This document shows positions 36,464 to 44,991 of a stretch of DNA of 64,000 bases, piece after piece. The notes under the pieces were generated by a model that was given only the letters and a program-made list of their open reading frames with translations, did no database searches and was not told the origin of the DNA. The stretch covers positions 248,001 through 312,000 of the forward strand of contig CAVQEK010000005.1 in NCBI GenBank assembly GCA_963711495.1, read 5' to 3'. Each line of letters starts with the position of its first letter. Position 1 is the first letter of the stretch. This stretch comes from CAVQEK01 sp963711495. GTDB lineage: Bacteria; Bacteroidota; Bacteroidia; Cytophagales; Cyclobacteriaceae. Both the position numbers and the translations under genes were made by a program.

Positions 36464-39022
36464 TCACAAACTAACCACCTGATGTTCTCCTGCAGAAATG
36501 GTCAGCTTACCTACTTTTTTCTCCCCTACATTTTGCACACTAACCTTCGCCAGTTCTAGTTTTCCAAAAAGTACTTTGATGTCAACCTGATGATCAGCCA
36601 CCGTGAACGTTCCCCAAGAATATCCATTGGACCAAAAATAAATTCCAGGATCGCTGGTAACCGTAAGCGATTTGCTTACACCTGAATAATGAAAATCGCT
36701 CAACGCGAGAATTGATGCCCAACTGGCCATCGACCGGGCATAATGACGCCCACACTCCGGTTCACTGAAGGGATTCCTTTTGCGGCCGTCAAAGCGGTCG
36801 CGGATACTTTTAATGCATTTCAATCCATCCGCAGTCTGGCCTTCATAAAGCATTCCCACAGCGGCACAATATTCAAACCCGGTCATGGATTCGGAAAAAT
36901 ATGGAAATGGCACTTTTAATCTCCCTTTAGGCCAACTGGCCATGACCAGACCACTTTCACCGTCGAGCACGTAGGAACGCATATTGTTGAAATGATTTTC
37001 AAAACTTTCCAGGTAGTCATATTTCATGATGCTTTTTAAAGTTGTTTTTATATGATCTGCATTGCCCAAATATCCCAGGCCACATATATGCGCCATATAC
37101 TGTCCTACCAATTGATCAACCAGGCATCCCTTGCCCAACTGGTAATCGGGTACTTTTATATCGGGATGGTGTTCAACATCCAGAAACTCATTGAAATTTT
37201 CCGGATTGGTGATCTTTTGTTCATAGTATTCCCCATTGAACAGGTTGTCATCCACCCATTGACTACCATGTTGATAAAGTGTCTTACACGTTTTCGCAAA
37301 TTCTTGATCTTTCATAAAATCGGCCATTTCCGCTGCTGCCTTCAAAGCACCCAAATACCAGAACGCCATCTGCGGGTTCGGTCCGAAATAATTAACATCC
37401 ATTGTGTTGTGCTGTGAACCTTCCATTACGCCATCTTTGTTGCCATCCCAGCCTCCCGGCACCCAGGCATACGACAGAATGAGTTTGACCGAATTCCAGT
37501 TCTTTCTAAGAAAATCATTGTCCCCGGACAATTGCCAGTCGCGATAAAATTTTATGACGCAACCCATCTGACCATCTGCAGCGGCACCCGTATAATCACT
37601 GGCCTTAAACAAAGGTAATCCGGCCCTGAAGCTCATTTTACCATTGGGCTTCGTCGCATAGTTTAACTCCACATCCCGCATGGTCCGGGAAAGATTCCCA
37701 AACAAAAAAGCTGTGGCCTGTTCATAATTCCAAACATGGGTGCATGTTCCGGCACATGATCCAAAATTATCCATAACCCCCTCCCAGCCCATCAAATGGC
37801 CGTCAGGCAATCTGAATACGGTCTGTGACCGAAGCACATTCAAATTGAACAAAGCCGCTTCCTTTACAACATCCGGGTAACTACTTTCCAGAAAAGCATT
37901 CACAAACAATAAGGTTTTTTGCTCGAGTTCAGGAATCTTAGGAACAATCTTTTCCGCGGCATCCCAGGCATCACGGAATTGCTTGCAATAGTAATTGCCA
38001 ACAATTTCACTGGCCCAGGCCTTCCTGTTGGGAAACCTCCAAGTGATAAAAAAATTGAAGGCCGCTTTTTCGCCGGGAAGAATATGTTTTTTCACCGCCA
38101 GGGATGCCATAGGGTCATCGTCCTGCAATTTTGTTTTCTCCACAAGTTCACCATCAGCGCTAAAATCATCCCAAAAATCCAGCAACGATCTGGCCCAGGC
38201 GTTGGTTCCGGAAGAAGTGCGATACGTCACACCAGAATTACTGTCAGTAGTCAAGGCGATGGTTCCCCAGGCGGGATCATCTTTGGGCACGCTGTCGGAG
38301 TACATATAGATCCCCCTGACCATATCATTTTCGCGGTAAACATTGATATTATGGTTGGCGCCTATCGGTATATAATCACCCTTCCAGTCAGTGATGAATT
38401 TACTGCCGTCTTTCCCAACAAAATTCCTGATAGATCCACAAACAGAAACATCGATGGCAGTATTGCTGATGTTGGTGACTTCGTAGGATAATACGGCAAT
38501 GGGTAAACCGCTTTGGTCCGCATCTCCGGGAACCAGTGGATTAAATCCTTTTACGGTAACAGCCACCGGCATGTGACGGTCTTTCAGATGCACCTGACCA
38601 AATGGATAAGCGGCATCGAAACTCGCTTCCTCAAATCTGGGCTCTCCGTGCTGATTGACCGGCCTTCCTTCGTAATGCATGAATTCAACCGGATCGATTG
38701 GTCCAATTAAACCTTTTGTAATGGATTCCCCGTTGGCCGGTTTACAATAAATCGCAAAAAATGGCGCATCATTTCCAGTCGTTACAGTACTGTATCCTTT
38801 GGCCGGGCGGTTCATGATTTCCCAATCACGCAATTCACCACGACCTCCCAAAGACACCGTACCTGTGCCAATACCTCCAAGCGGTAGTGCTATGTTGTAG
38901 AGGTGTTCTTTGTCATAGTGTTTTAATACGGGCCACGGGCGTGTAACCCATCTTTCCTGAGAAAATGTTGGTGGGTTAAACCCTATACATGCCAACATGA
39001 TAAAAATGAATATCCGTGTCAT
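36464..39022 (-). CDS. GH116 family glycoside hydrolase, secreted
   Basis: 852 residues with signal peptide 1-21 (GFNPPTFSQ). The N-terminal GH116 beta-sandwich shows LPLGGIGTGTVSLGGRGELRDWE (landmarks 47-69) and the C-terminal (alpha/alpha)6 barrel (formerly DUF608) the catalytic pair: nucleophile Glu434 in THVWNYEQA and acid/base Asp542 in QHNTMDVNYFGPNP. Other motifs: LMGWEGVMDNFG, DGQMGCVIKFYRDWQLSGD, ENHFNNMRSYVLDGE and GFEYCAAVGMLYEG. The family includes beta-glucosidases, beta-xylosidases, N-acetylglucosaminidases and the human glucosylceramidase GBA2; the substrate here is undetermined. It is transcribed toward the GH36 gene, probably as first gene of the GH116-GH36-rbsK-transporter set. 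Confidence 0.93.
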   Translation of the reverse strand: MTRIFIFIMLACIGFNPPTFSQERWVTRPWPVLKHYDKEHLYNIALPLGGIGTGTVSLGGRGELRDWEIMNRPAKGYSTVTTGNDAPFFAIYCKPANGESITKGLIGPIDPVEFMHYEGRPVNQHGEPRFEEASFDAAYPFGQVHLKDRHMPVAVTVKGFNPLVPGDADQSGLPIAVLSYEVTNISNTAIDVSVCGSIRNFVGKDGSKFITDWKGDYIPIGANHNINVYRENDMVRGIYMYSDSVPKDDPAWGTIALTTDSNSGVTYRTSSGTNAWARSLLDFWDDFSADGELVEKTKLQDDDPMASLAVKKHILPGEKAAFNFFITWRFPNRKAWASEIVGNYYCKQFRDAWDAAEKIVPKIPELEQKTLLFVNAFLESSYPDVVKEAALFNLNVLRSQTVFRLPDGHLMGWEGVMDNFGSCAGTCTHVWNYEQATAFLFGNLSRTMRDVELNYATKPNGKMSFRAGLPLFKASDYTGAAADGQMGCVIKFYRDWQLSGDNDFLRKNWNSVKLILSYAWVPGGWDGNKDGVMEGSQHNTMDVNYFGPNPQMAFWYLGALKAAAEMADFMKDQEFAKTCKTLYQHGSQWVDDNLFNGEYYEQKITNPENFNEFLDVEHHPDIKVPDYQLGKGCLVDQLVGQYMAHICGLGYLGNADHIKTTLKSIMKYDYLESFENHFNNMRSYVLDGESGLVMASWPKGRLKVPFPYFSESMTGFEYCAAVGMLYEGQTADGLKCIKSIRDRFDGRKRNPFSEPECGRHYARSMASWASILALSDFHYSGVSKSLTVTSDPGIYFWSNGYSWGTFTVADHQVDIKVLFGKLELAKVSVQNVGEKKVGKLTISAGEHQVVSL

Positions 39023-39276
39023 TTTCTTTATAATTTATTTGCTCCGAATATGAAAGATGATCGTTAAAAAAAGGATAAAGCTGTTTTTACTGCTGGCTTC
39101 AATATCACAGCTATGTTTTTATATCCCTGAACAAATTAGTATTTTCAAATACAGTCATTTTTTCTATGCAAGTAAGTGCTTAGTTTATAAGAATAATACC
39201 ATCATTTTGAATTTTTCTTTTATAAATCGTGTAACTTTTTAAAGATAGTGCATTGCTAAGTTAAAATATTAGTTAA

Positions 39277-39885
39277 ATGTTCTTATCGAAAGCATCGGGT
39301 GGAATAAATCAAAAAGCAAATCCGGGGATGAGCACCAATCATCTAATCAATGAAAACGAGATCATTCTAGCCAGTCAAAAGAACCCGCGCTATTTCAAAG
39401 CCATTTATGAAAATTATTATAATCCCATCCTCAACTATATCAATTGCAAGGTTAACGATATCGAAATTGCCGCGGATATTACTTCCAATGTTTTCTACAA
39501 GGCGCTTTTAAACTTAAAGAAATATAAAGATCAGCAAGTGCCTTTTGCGGCCTGGTTATACAAAATTGCCTTCAATGAAACCATGCAGTTTTTCAGGAAA
39601 ACCAAAAAGAAAAGGACAGTAGTGCTTGATGCCGATCTGATGGAAAATATCGCCGAAGAGATCCGGGCAGAAAATAATGCCGACCTGCTTCAAATGGTGA
39701 TCAAAGTTGTTGAAAGCCTGAATGATAATGAAACCGAGATCATTGACCAAAAATATTTTCAACAAAAATCAAATCGGGAAATCGCATTTATCCTTGGAAT
39801 AAGTGAGGGAAACCTAAAAGTGAAAACCCATCGCATCATAAAAAAAATCAAAAAATTAATTGCAGAAAGCAATGAGCAAGTATAA
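39277..39885 (+). CDS. ECF-type RNA polymerase sigma factor
   Basis: 202 residues from ATG 39277; the ATG at 39328 would give 185 residues and is also plausible since the first 17 residues are not typical. Region 2 covers about 40-105 (YFKAIYENYYNPILNYI; AADITSNVFYKALLNL; AAWLYKIAFNE) and region 4 about 145-195 (LNDNETEIIDQKYFQQKSNREIAFILGIS, with a helix-turn-helix and KVKTHRIIKKIKKLI). Its end overlaps the next gene by 14 bases, so they are translationally coupled. It is not accompanied by a FecR gene; the following TonB-domain membrane protein may take the anti-sigma role. Confidence 0.9.
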   Translation: MFLSKASGGINQKANPGMSTNHLINENEIILASQKNPRYFKAIYENYYNPILNYINCKVNDIEIAADITSNVFYKALLNLKKYKDQQVPFAAWLYKIAFNETMQFFRKTKKKRTVVLDADLMENIAEEIRAENNADLLQMVIKVVESLNDNETEIIDQKYFQQKSNREIAFILGISEGNLKVKTHRIIKKIKKLIAESNEQV

Positions 39886-40606
39886 TTATCAATATCAAAG
39901 GCCACGTATTGACCAGGCTGCATCAGAAAATTTGATGGATTTCGAACATATATTATCCAGAGTTTATCAAACCAAGCGATATCATTTGATCCGGAATACA
40001 GCGCTAATCACACTGACAATTTCAGCCTGCATTTTTTCATTGATCTACTTTAATCGAAGTGAAAAGTTGGCTGGAACCCAATCCAATGATACTTTGACCG
40101 GCCATAATGCCAATAAGCAGGTCATCGAAGATAAACCAACCCCGCCGCAAGGAAATGAGCAAAATATCCGGCCGATAATTCCTGGATCGAAAAAGAAAGC
40201 AACAGAAGAAACAGCAGAAATGTCAAAAAAAGAAATTATTGCAGAACACAGCATTCCGAATGATCATTTTAAAATTAAGGAAACAATGCCCGAAAAACCG
40301 GCGTTTGTCCAGGCGGAGCCCAAAGAAGGTTTCCAACAACTGTTTAAATACTTCAATGAAAATACACCGTACCCGGACTCACTGAAATCGAAAAAGATTA
40401 CGGGGAAAGTCCTGGTTGAATTTACGATACTTAAAAATGGTGAAATCGGCGATGTTAAGGTCGTCCAAAAGCTCCATCCTGTATTGGATTCCATTGCTGT
40501 CGCCAGTGTGATGCAAATGCCTGCCTGGAAACCGGCAACAATGAATAATATGCCGGTGGAATCCAGCCATACTATTCCTTTATTTTTTCAACTTAACAAT
40601 CAATAA
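39872..40606 (+). CDS. single-pass membrane protein with TonB C-terminal domain
   Basis: 244 residues from ATG 39872 (an upstream TTG at 39860 is less likely). Cytoplasmic N-terminus of about 40 residues, one membrane helix (about 42-60, TALITLTISACIFSLIYF), a charged/proline linker (to about 145), and a C-terminal TonB domain (about 149-244: FNENTPYPDSLKSKKITGK, VLVEFTILKNGEIGDVKVV, ASVMQMPAWKPATMN). The N-in topology with a cytoplasmic segment coupled to a sigma gene suggests either an energy transducer for an outer membrane receptor or an anti-sigma factor that senses a periplasmic state. It is followed 3 bases later by the type IX cargo gene. Confidence 0.88.
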   Translation: MSKYNYQYQRPRIDQAASENLMDFEHILSRVYQTKRYHLIRNTALITLTISACIFSLIYFNRSEKLAGTQSNDTLTGHNANKQVIEDKPTPPQGNEQNIRPIIPGSKKKATEETAEMSKKEIIAEHSIPNDHFKIKETMPEKPAFVQAEPKEGFQQLFKYFNENTPYPDSLKSKKITGKVLVEFTILKNGEIGDVKVVQKLHPVLDSIAVASVMQMPAWKPATMNNMPVESSHTIPLFFQLNNQ

Positions 40607-40609
40607 GCC

Positions 40610-43336
40610 ATGCGTGCTACACATTTCGTAACTCATTCAGGAATATTTTTAATGCTTTTGTTAAGCCGAATTGTTGCCGGGCAAGGATTTCAGGCGATAA
40701 AATTATCCAAATTCCAGGCAGGAATAGAGCAACATGCTTTTGTTGCTGAAATAAACAATGACGGTTTTCGGGACCTCATCATCACCAAAAAAATAAATAC
40801 TGACTCTGCAGTAGCCTTTATATTCCTGCAAACCAATCCGCTCGATTTTTCATTAACCGATACCATCAAAGACCTGGCATCAGATTTTCTTTTTTTCACG
40901 GACCTTAACAACAACGGACAACTGGATATGATCGCGAATGTGAAGGATCCTGATAAAATACAGTTAATGGCTTTTCTCGATTACAATGCGATTACCGGGT
41001 TCCAAAAATCAATGCTGCTCCAAAAAGACGCTATTTCCAGATTTGAAGTTGCCGATATCAACAATGACGGGCTAAAAGATCTATTCCTGATAAGATCAAA
41101 CGCCACCGGTTCCCAATTCGAGCTATTTCTGCAAAAACCATATTTATCCTTTGAATGGCAATCCAGTTACGTCGATATCTCCAATTTTATGATCACTTCA
41201 TTCAATGGCGACGGTTTCCCGGACCTCATCTTGTCCGATAGCAGCAACAATGAATTGCATTATTTGACCAATCACAATTTTGAAAAATGGGACACAGCCA
41301 CCACCACATTCAATAAAAAGTTGTTCGACTGGCAGAATGCAGATGTTAATTACGATGGAAAAGCAGACATTATCATCGCTTCAAATGATCCAAATTCCAG
41401 CGAAATACTGGCATTGATCAATAAGTCAGGCCAATACATTGAGCAAAAAATAGAGGCCAATTCGCCTACAACCACATTTGTTTCGGCGGGAGATTTTACC
41501 AACGACGGCTTATACGACATTGTTGTCACTACCGACAAAACCCAAATCCTCCAACTTGATAGTACCGGCACTTTGGTCCGGTCCATTCCAATTGATTCTG
41601 CAAAAGCCGTAAAGATATACGGGACCGGCGATATCGATGACGACGGCGATCTGGATTTTGTGGGATTTCGGAATTCTGACGACTCAGTTGAGGTCTATCT
41701 GTATATGAATCAGCCATCAGTACAAAATCATGGCCCAAGTTATGTTCCACTCCAGGCACCTGTAACCATTAATGAACAAACCACTTTTTTATGGAAAAGG
41801 TCAATAGACGATCGAACGCCATCTTCCGGTTTAACTTATGATTTTTATATATGGTCGGAAGATCAAAACCAATATATCATCACATCGGATTTTGGCCTTG
41901 AAAACACGCCGAGAAAGGGCGCGAGAAATTATAGCCGGCATGGTTACACATTGTTTGACACCTTGTATCAGGTAAACAATTTAAATGAAGGCAAATATTT
42001 TTGGGGAATCGCCGGTGTAGATAATGCCTTTTATTCTGAGACAAATATCAAGGCTTGCGGAGGGCCGTGTTCCAATAAAAATTTTGTGAGCCAATGCCTG
42101 GAAATCACTCGACAAGACACGATGGTATGCCTGTATGACACTTTGGATCTCGCTTTCGGTTCTGACGAAGATTCTGTGGTCTGGCACAGCCTGGGTCAGG
42201 GTCTGTTAAATGCGGGCAATTCCATAAAATTTCCAGTGGTTGGAGATGATGAGGTCTACGCCATTGCCATTCCCAAATTTCCCTGTGACGATCCTGAAAA
42301 TTCCTGCGTGAAAAACTATACACTTTCGATTACAACGAATGAAAGAAAAGACTACATCAGCGAAAAATTTAATGTGTGTCAGGATTCCATTAACGTATAT
42401 AAATTAAATGGTGATTTTGAAGAAATAACCTGGTATTCGTCGTCAGGAATCTTATCAGATTCCAACACTGTGCAATTCAGCGCCTTAGCCGATTCACTCC
42501 TTTTCGTGAAACTAAAGGAAATCGGCGCCAGTTGCTATGCCTACGATACACTGACACTGCAAAAGCTGAAAAAACCTGAGATCGACTTCCTCCCGGATGA
42601 TAATGAAGCTTGTATCAACAAAACCATTCCTATCATAGTAAACATTCCGGATAGCCTTGCACCAGACATCAATTATTCCTTGACAGCCAACGGTTCGCCG
42701 CTTGATATCAACAATCCTGAAATTACCCTTACCGCCCCGGTCACCATAATTTTGTCAGGTGTTTACGCGCATTGCCATTCGTTATCGGATACTTTAACCA
42801 TTACACCGGTCAATCTTCCAACCATTACGATAACAGGCGACAAGCAGATCTTTCCCGGACAATCGGCCCAATTAATTGCTTCGGGCGCCACCAATTATCA
42901 GTGGTCACCCGAAATATATTTAAGCACTCCCAATTCAGCATCAACCCTGGCCCAGCCACCGGTGAGTACCGTATTTCAGGTTAAAGGGTGGGACATTGCC
43001 GGCTGTGAGGGTCAAGCGTCCTATCCTGTAGAAGTGATACCATCGGTGTACATTCCTGAACTGTTCACGCCCAACAATGACGGCAACAATGATATGCTCA
43101 TTGTTCATGGCAGCAATATCAAAAATCTAGACTTTTATCTGTACGATGGAAATGGCCGGCTGGTCTACCACTCCTCATCGCCATCAGAAATTACCACCCG
43201 CGGATGGGACGGAACAACAAATGGAAGTATGGTTGCACCGGGCACTTACATCTGGCGAATTGAAGGTAAATTTACCAATGATGAACCCATCACCTACAAT
43301 GGCAAAAATACCGGAGAGCTTAAAATCGTCCGATAA
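40610..43336 (+). CDS. FG-GAP repeat surface protein with type IX (CHU_C/type B) sorting domain
   Basis: 908 residues with a signal peptide (1-24). The N-terminal half (about 30-370) holds at least six FG-GAP/VCBS calcium-binding repeats, for example INNDGFRDLIIT, LNNNGQLDMIA, INNDGLKDLFLI, FNGDGFPDLILSD, VNYDGKADIIIA and IDDDGDLDFVGF, forming a beta-propeller-like unit. Middle repeats with cysteines (about 480-800) look Ig-like. The final 85 residues are a gliding-motility-type sorting domain: YIPELFTPNNDGNNDMLIV and GRLVYHSS, WDGTTNGSMVAPGTYIW. Such C-termini are recognised by the type IX secretion machine and a PorP/SprF-like protein. It is the cargo of the four-gene operon and probably binds a ligand or a surface. 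Confidence 0.93.
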   Translation: MRATHFVTHSGIFLMLLLSRIVAGQGFQAIKLSKFQAGIEQHAFVAEINNDGFRDLIITKKINTDSAVAFIFLQTNPLDFSLTDTIKDLASDFLFFTDLNNNGQLDMIANVKDPDKIQLMAFLDYNAITGFQKSMLLQKDAISRFEVADINNDGLKDLFLIRSNATGSQFELFLQKPYLSFEWQSSYVDISNFMITSFNGDGFPDLILSDSSNNELHYLTNHNFEKWDTATTTFNKKLFDWQNADVNYDGKADIIIASNDPNSSEILALINKSGQYIEQKIEANSPTTTFVSAGDFTNDGLYDIVVTTDKTQILQLDSTGTLVRSIPIDSAKAVKIYGTGDIDDDGDLDFVGFRNSDDSVEVYLYMNQPSVQNHGPSYVPLQAPVTINEQTTFLWKRSIDDRTPSSGLTYDFYIWSEDQNQYIITSDFGLENTPRKGARNYSRHGYTLFDTLYQVNNLNEGKYFWGIAGVDNAFYSETNIKACGGPCSNKNFVSQCLEITRQDTMVCLYDTLDLAFGSDEDSVVWHSLGQGLLNAGNSIKFPVVGDDEVYAIAIPKFPCDDPENSCVKNYTLSITTNERKDYISEKFNVCQDSINVYKLNGDFEEITWYSSSGILSDSNTVQFSALADSLLFVKLKEIGASCYAYDTLTLQKLKKPEIDFLPDDNEACINKTIPIIVNIPDSLAPDINYSLTANGSPLDINNPEITLTAPVTIILSGVYAHCHSLSDTLTITPVNLPTITITGDKQIFPGQSAQLIASGATNYQWSPEIYLSTPNSASTLAQPPVSTVFQVKGWDIAGCEGQASYPVEVIPSVYIPELFTPNNDGNNDMLIVHGSNIKNLDFYLYDGNGRLVYHSSSPSEITTRGWDGTTNGSMVAPGTYIWRIEGKFTNDEPITYNGKNTGELKIVR

Positions 43337-44877
43337 TGAGGCAAATCAAATTTTTTATCCTTGTCATCATCCAATTTTTTAATTTTCCTTCTTTCGGACA
43401 AAGTTTAACGACCTCGCATTTGATCTGGAATTTGCCCTTATTGAATAATGCCGCATTAACCACCACCAATTATTCCCGAATAACTGCGGATTTTCGCAAT
43501 GCAAAATTGACAAGTCAGGTCAATTATAGCGCCGCCTTGCTTTGGATGGATTACCCGGTATTGATAAAAAACAAAAACACGGGCGCTTTTTTCTTTATGG
43601 TGGAAAAAGAAAGATCGGGCAGCACCATCGATTTTAAAACCACCAAAGTCAATATCGCCTTTTCAAAAAAGATCATGCTGACCAGACTCAGTCATGTCAA
43701 TTTTGCACTGGGCGCAGGCTACCTGCAATACGGCCTGTCATTAGATGGCCTTTCTACTTCTTCTCAATATGTTCCGGGCATTGGATTTGTCTCCACCATT
43801 CCAAACGGGGAATCAGGGTTTTACAAAACCTCATACCTCACCATCAACAGTGGGATCTTTTACCAGGCCACCGATTATAATCAATCCCAGCTATTAAAAA
43901 TTGGATTGTCGGTGCATAATCTCAATAAACAACTAAAAGACTGGGGAGAAGGCAACAATCCATTGCCTATACAATACAGTGCTCAACTCCAGTATCTGAC
44001 ACTCGCCAAAGCCAATCTGGCCATTGGCCCGGACGCGATACTTCTAAGTGAAGGGAACAAATTCAATGGCGTTGGCGGTTTGTCATTCAGGTATTACTTC
44101 CTCAATCCAAAAAACAGTATGGAAAATGAGGAAGGCAAACATTTGAACGTCCACGCCCGCGTGGCTACCCAAAAGAAAGGAATACTTGGCTTTCTGTACA
44201 AAAGTGAACATTATGCCGTGGGCTTTAGCTACGATTTCCCTTTCGGGAACCTGTCATCGGTGTACAGCAATGCGTTTGAGGTATTATTTACATTAACCCC
44301 ACAGATTACCGGAAAAACTAGGAACGGAAAATTATCTAAACAAAAAGCCAAAGCCGACGCAAACCAGCAGACGTCCAAAAAAATTGTCCGCATTCCAGCA
44401 GAAAACCCTGTCGTAAAAGACACCGCACAAATCATTCGGGAAAATAACGAAACAAAAACCGACAGCGCTTCTCAAAATAATGCTGTTAAGCCAGGAAATG
44501 TAAATGCCGGAGCGATAACTTCGGGAACAATTCCGTCACCACCGCAGGTGAACCATGTGTATTTTATTTTCGGATCTTCAGAACTTGATGACAACAGCAA
44601 AGAATATCTGCAAGCGGTATATCAAACATATCTGAAAAACGGCCAATACAAGATCAGGATCGTTGGCTATACGGACAATGTCGGATCGGCAGAAGACAAT
44701 CAAAAGCTTTCGCTAAAGCGGGCTGAAAAAGTTTACGGCTACCTGAAACAGATGGGGGTATCATCAGAAAACGTTGAAATAGCCGGCAAAGGCGAAGAAG
44801 AACCAATAGCCTCTAATGACACGCGCGAAGGCAGGGCCCGGAACAGGCGGGTGGATATTATTTTGGAGGAAAAATGA
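43336..44877 (+). CDS. PorP/SprF-type outer membrane protein fused to OmpA C-terminal domain
   Basis: 513 residues, start overlapping the previous stop by one base. Signal peptide 1-21. Residues about 22-310 are the PorP/SprF barrel (YSRITADFRNAKLTSQVNYSAALLW; TKVNIAFSKKIM; GIFYQATDYNQSQLLKIGLSVHNLN; HYAVGFSYDFPFGNLSSVYSNAFEVLFTL, given as landmarks). A Lys/Asn/Thr-rich linker (about 320-400) leads to an OmpA domain (about 400-513) with HVYFIFGSSELDD, IVGYTDNVGSAEDNQKLSLKRAE and NRRVDIILEE, which binds peptidoglycan. PorP/SprF proteins are usually separate from OmpA-type PorE; here they are one chain and adjacent to a type B cargo. It should help export or anchor the FG-GAP protein. Confidence 0.92.
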   Translation: MRQIKFFILVIIQFFNFPSFGQSLTTSHLIWNLPLLNNAALTTTNYSRITADFRNAKLTSQVNYSAALLWMDYPVLIKNKNTGAFFFMVEKERSGSTIDFKTTKVNIAFSKKIMLTRLSHVNFALGAGYLQYGLSLDGLSTSSQYVPGIGFVSTIPNGESGFYKTSYLTINSGIFYQATDYNQSQLLKIGLSVHNLNKQLKDWGEGNNPLPIQYSAQLQYLTLAKANLAIGPDAILLSEGNKFNGVGGLSFRYYFLNPKNSMENEEGKHLNVHARVATQKKGILGFLYKSEHYAVGFSYDFPFGNLSSVYSNAFEVLFTLTPQITGKTRNGKLSKQKAKADANQQTSKKIVRIPAENPVVKDTAQIIRENNETKTDSASQNNAVKPGNVNAGAITSGTIPSPPQVNHVYFIFGSSELDDNSKEYLQAVYQTYLKNGQYKIRIVGYTDNVGSAEDNQKLSLKRAEKVYGYLKQMGVSSENVEIAGKGEEEPIASNDTREGRARNRRVDIILEEK

Positions 44878-44991
44878 AATTCTTTTGATAAAGTTTCCAT
44901 GATCATCTAAAAGTTAGTTTATAACACCAATTCCCTAATAGCGTAACAGTAATTTCATATACTTTCTCTCGTTAACGCAATGCCTAACTCC

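Noticed and set aside
39057..39242. 61-codon plus-strand frame upstream of the ECF sigma gene
   Set aside because: Starts with a hydrophobic stretch but is AT-driven, short and lies in the divergent promoter region of GH116 and the sigma gene.
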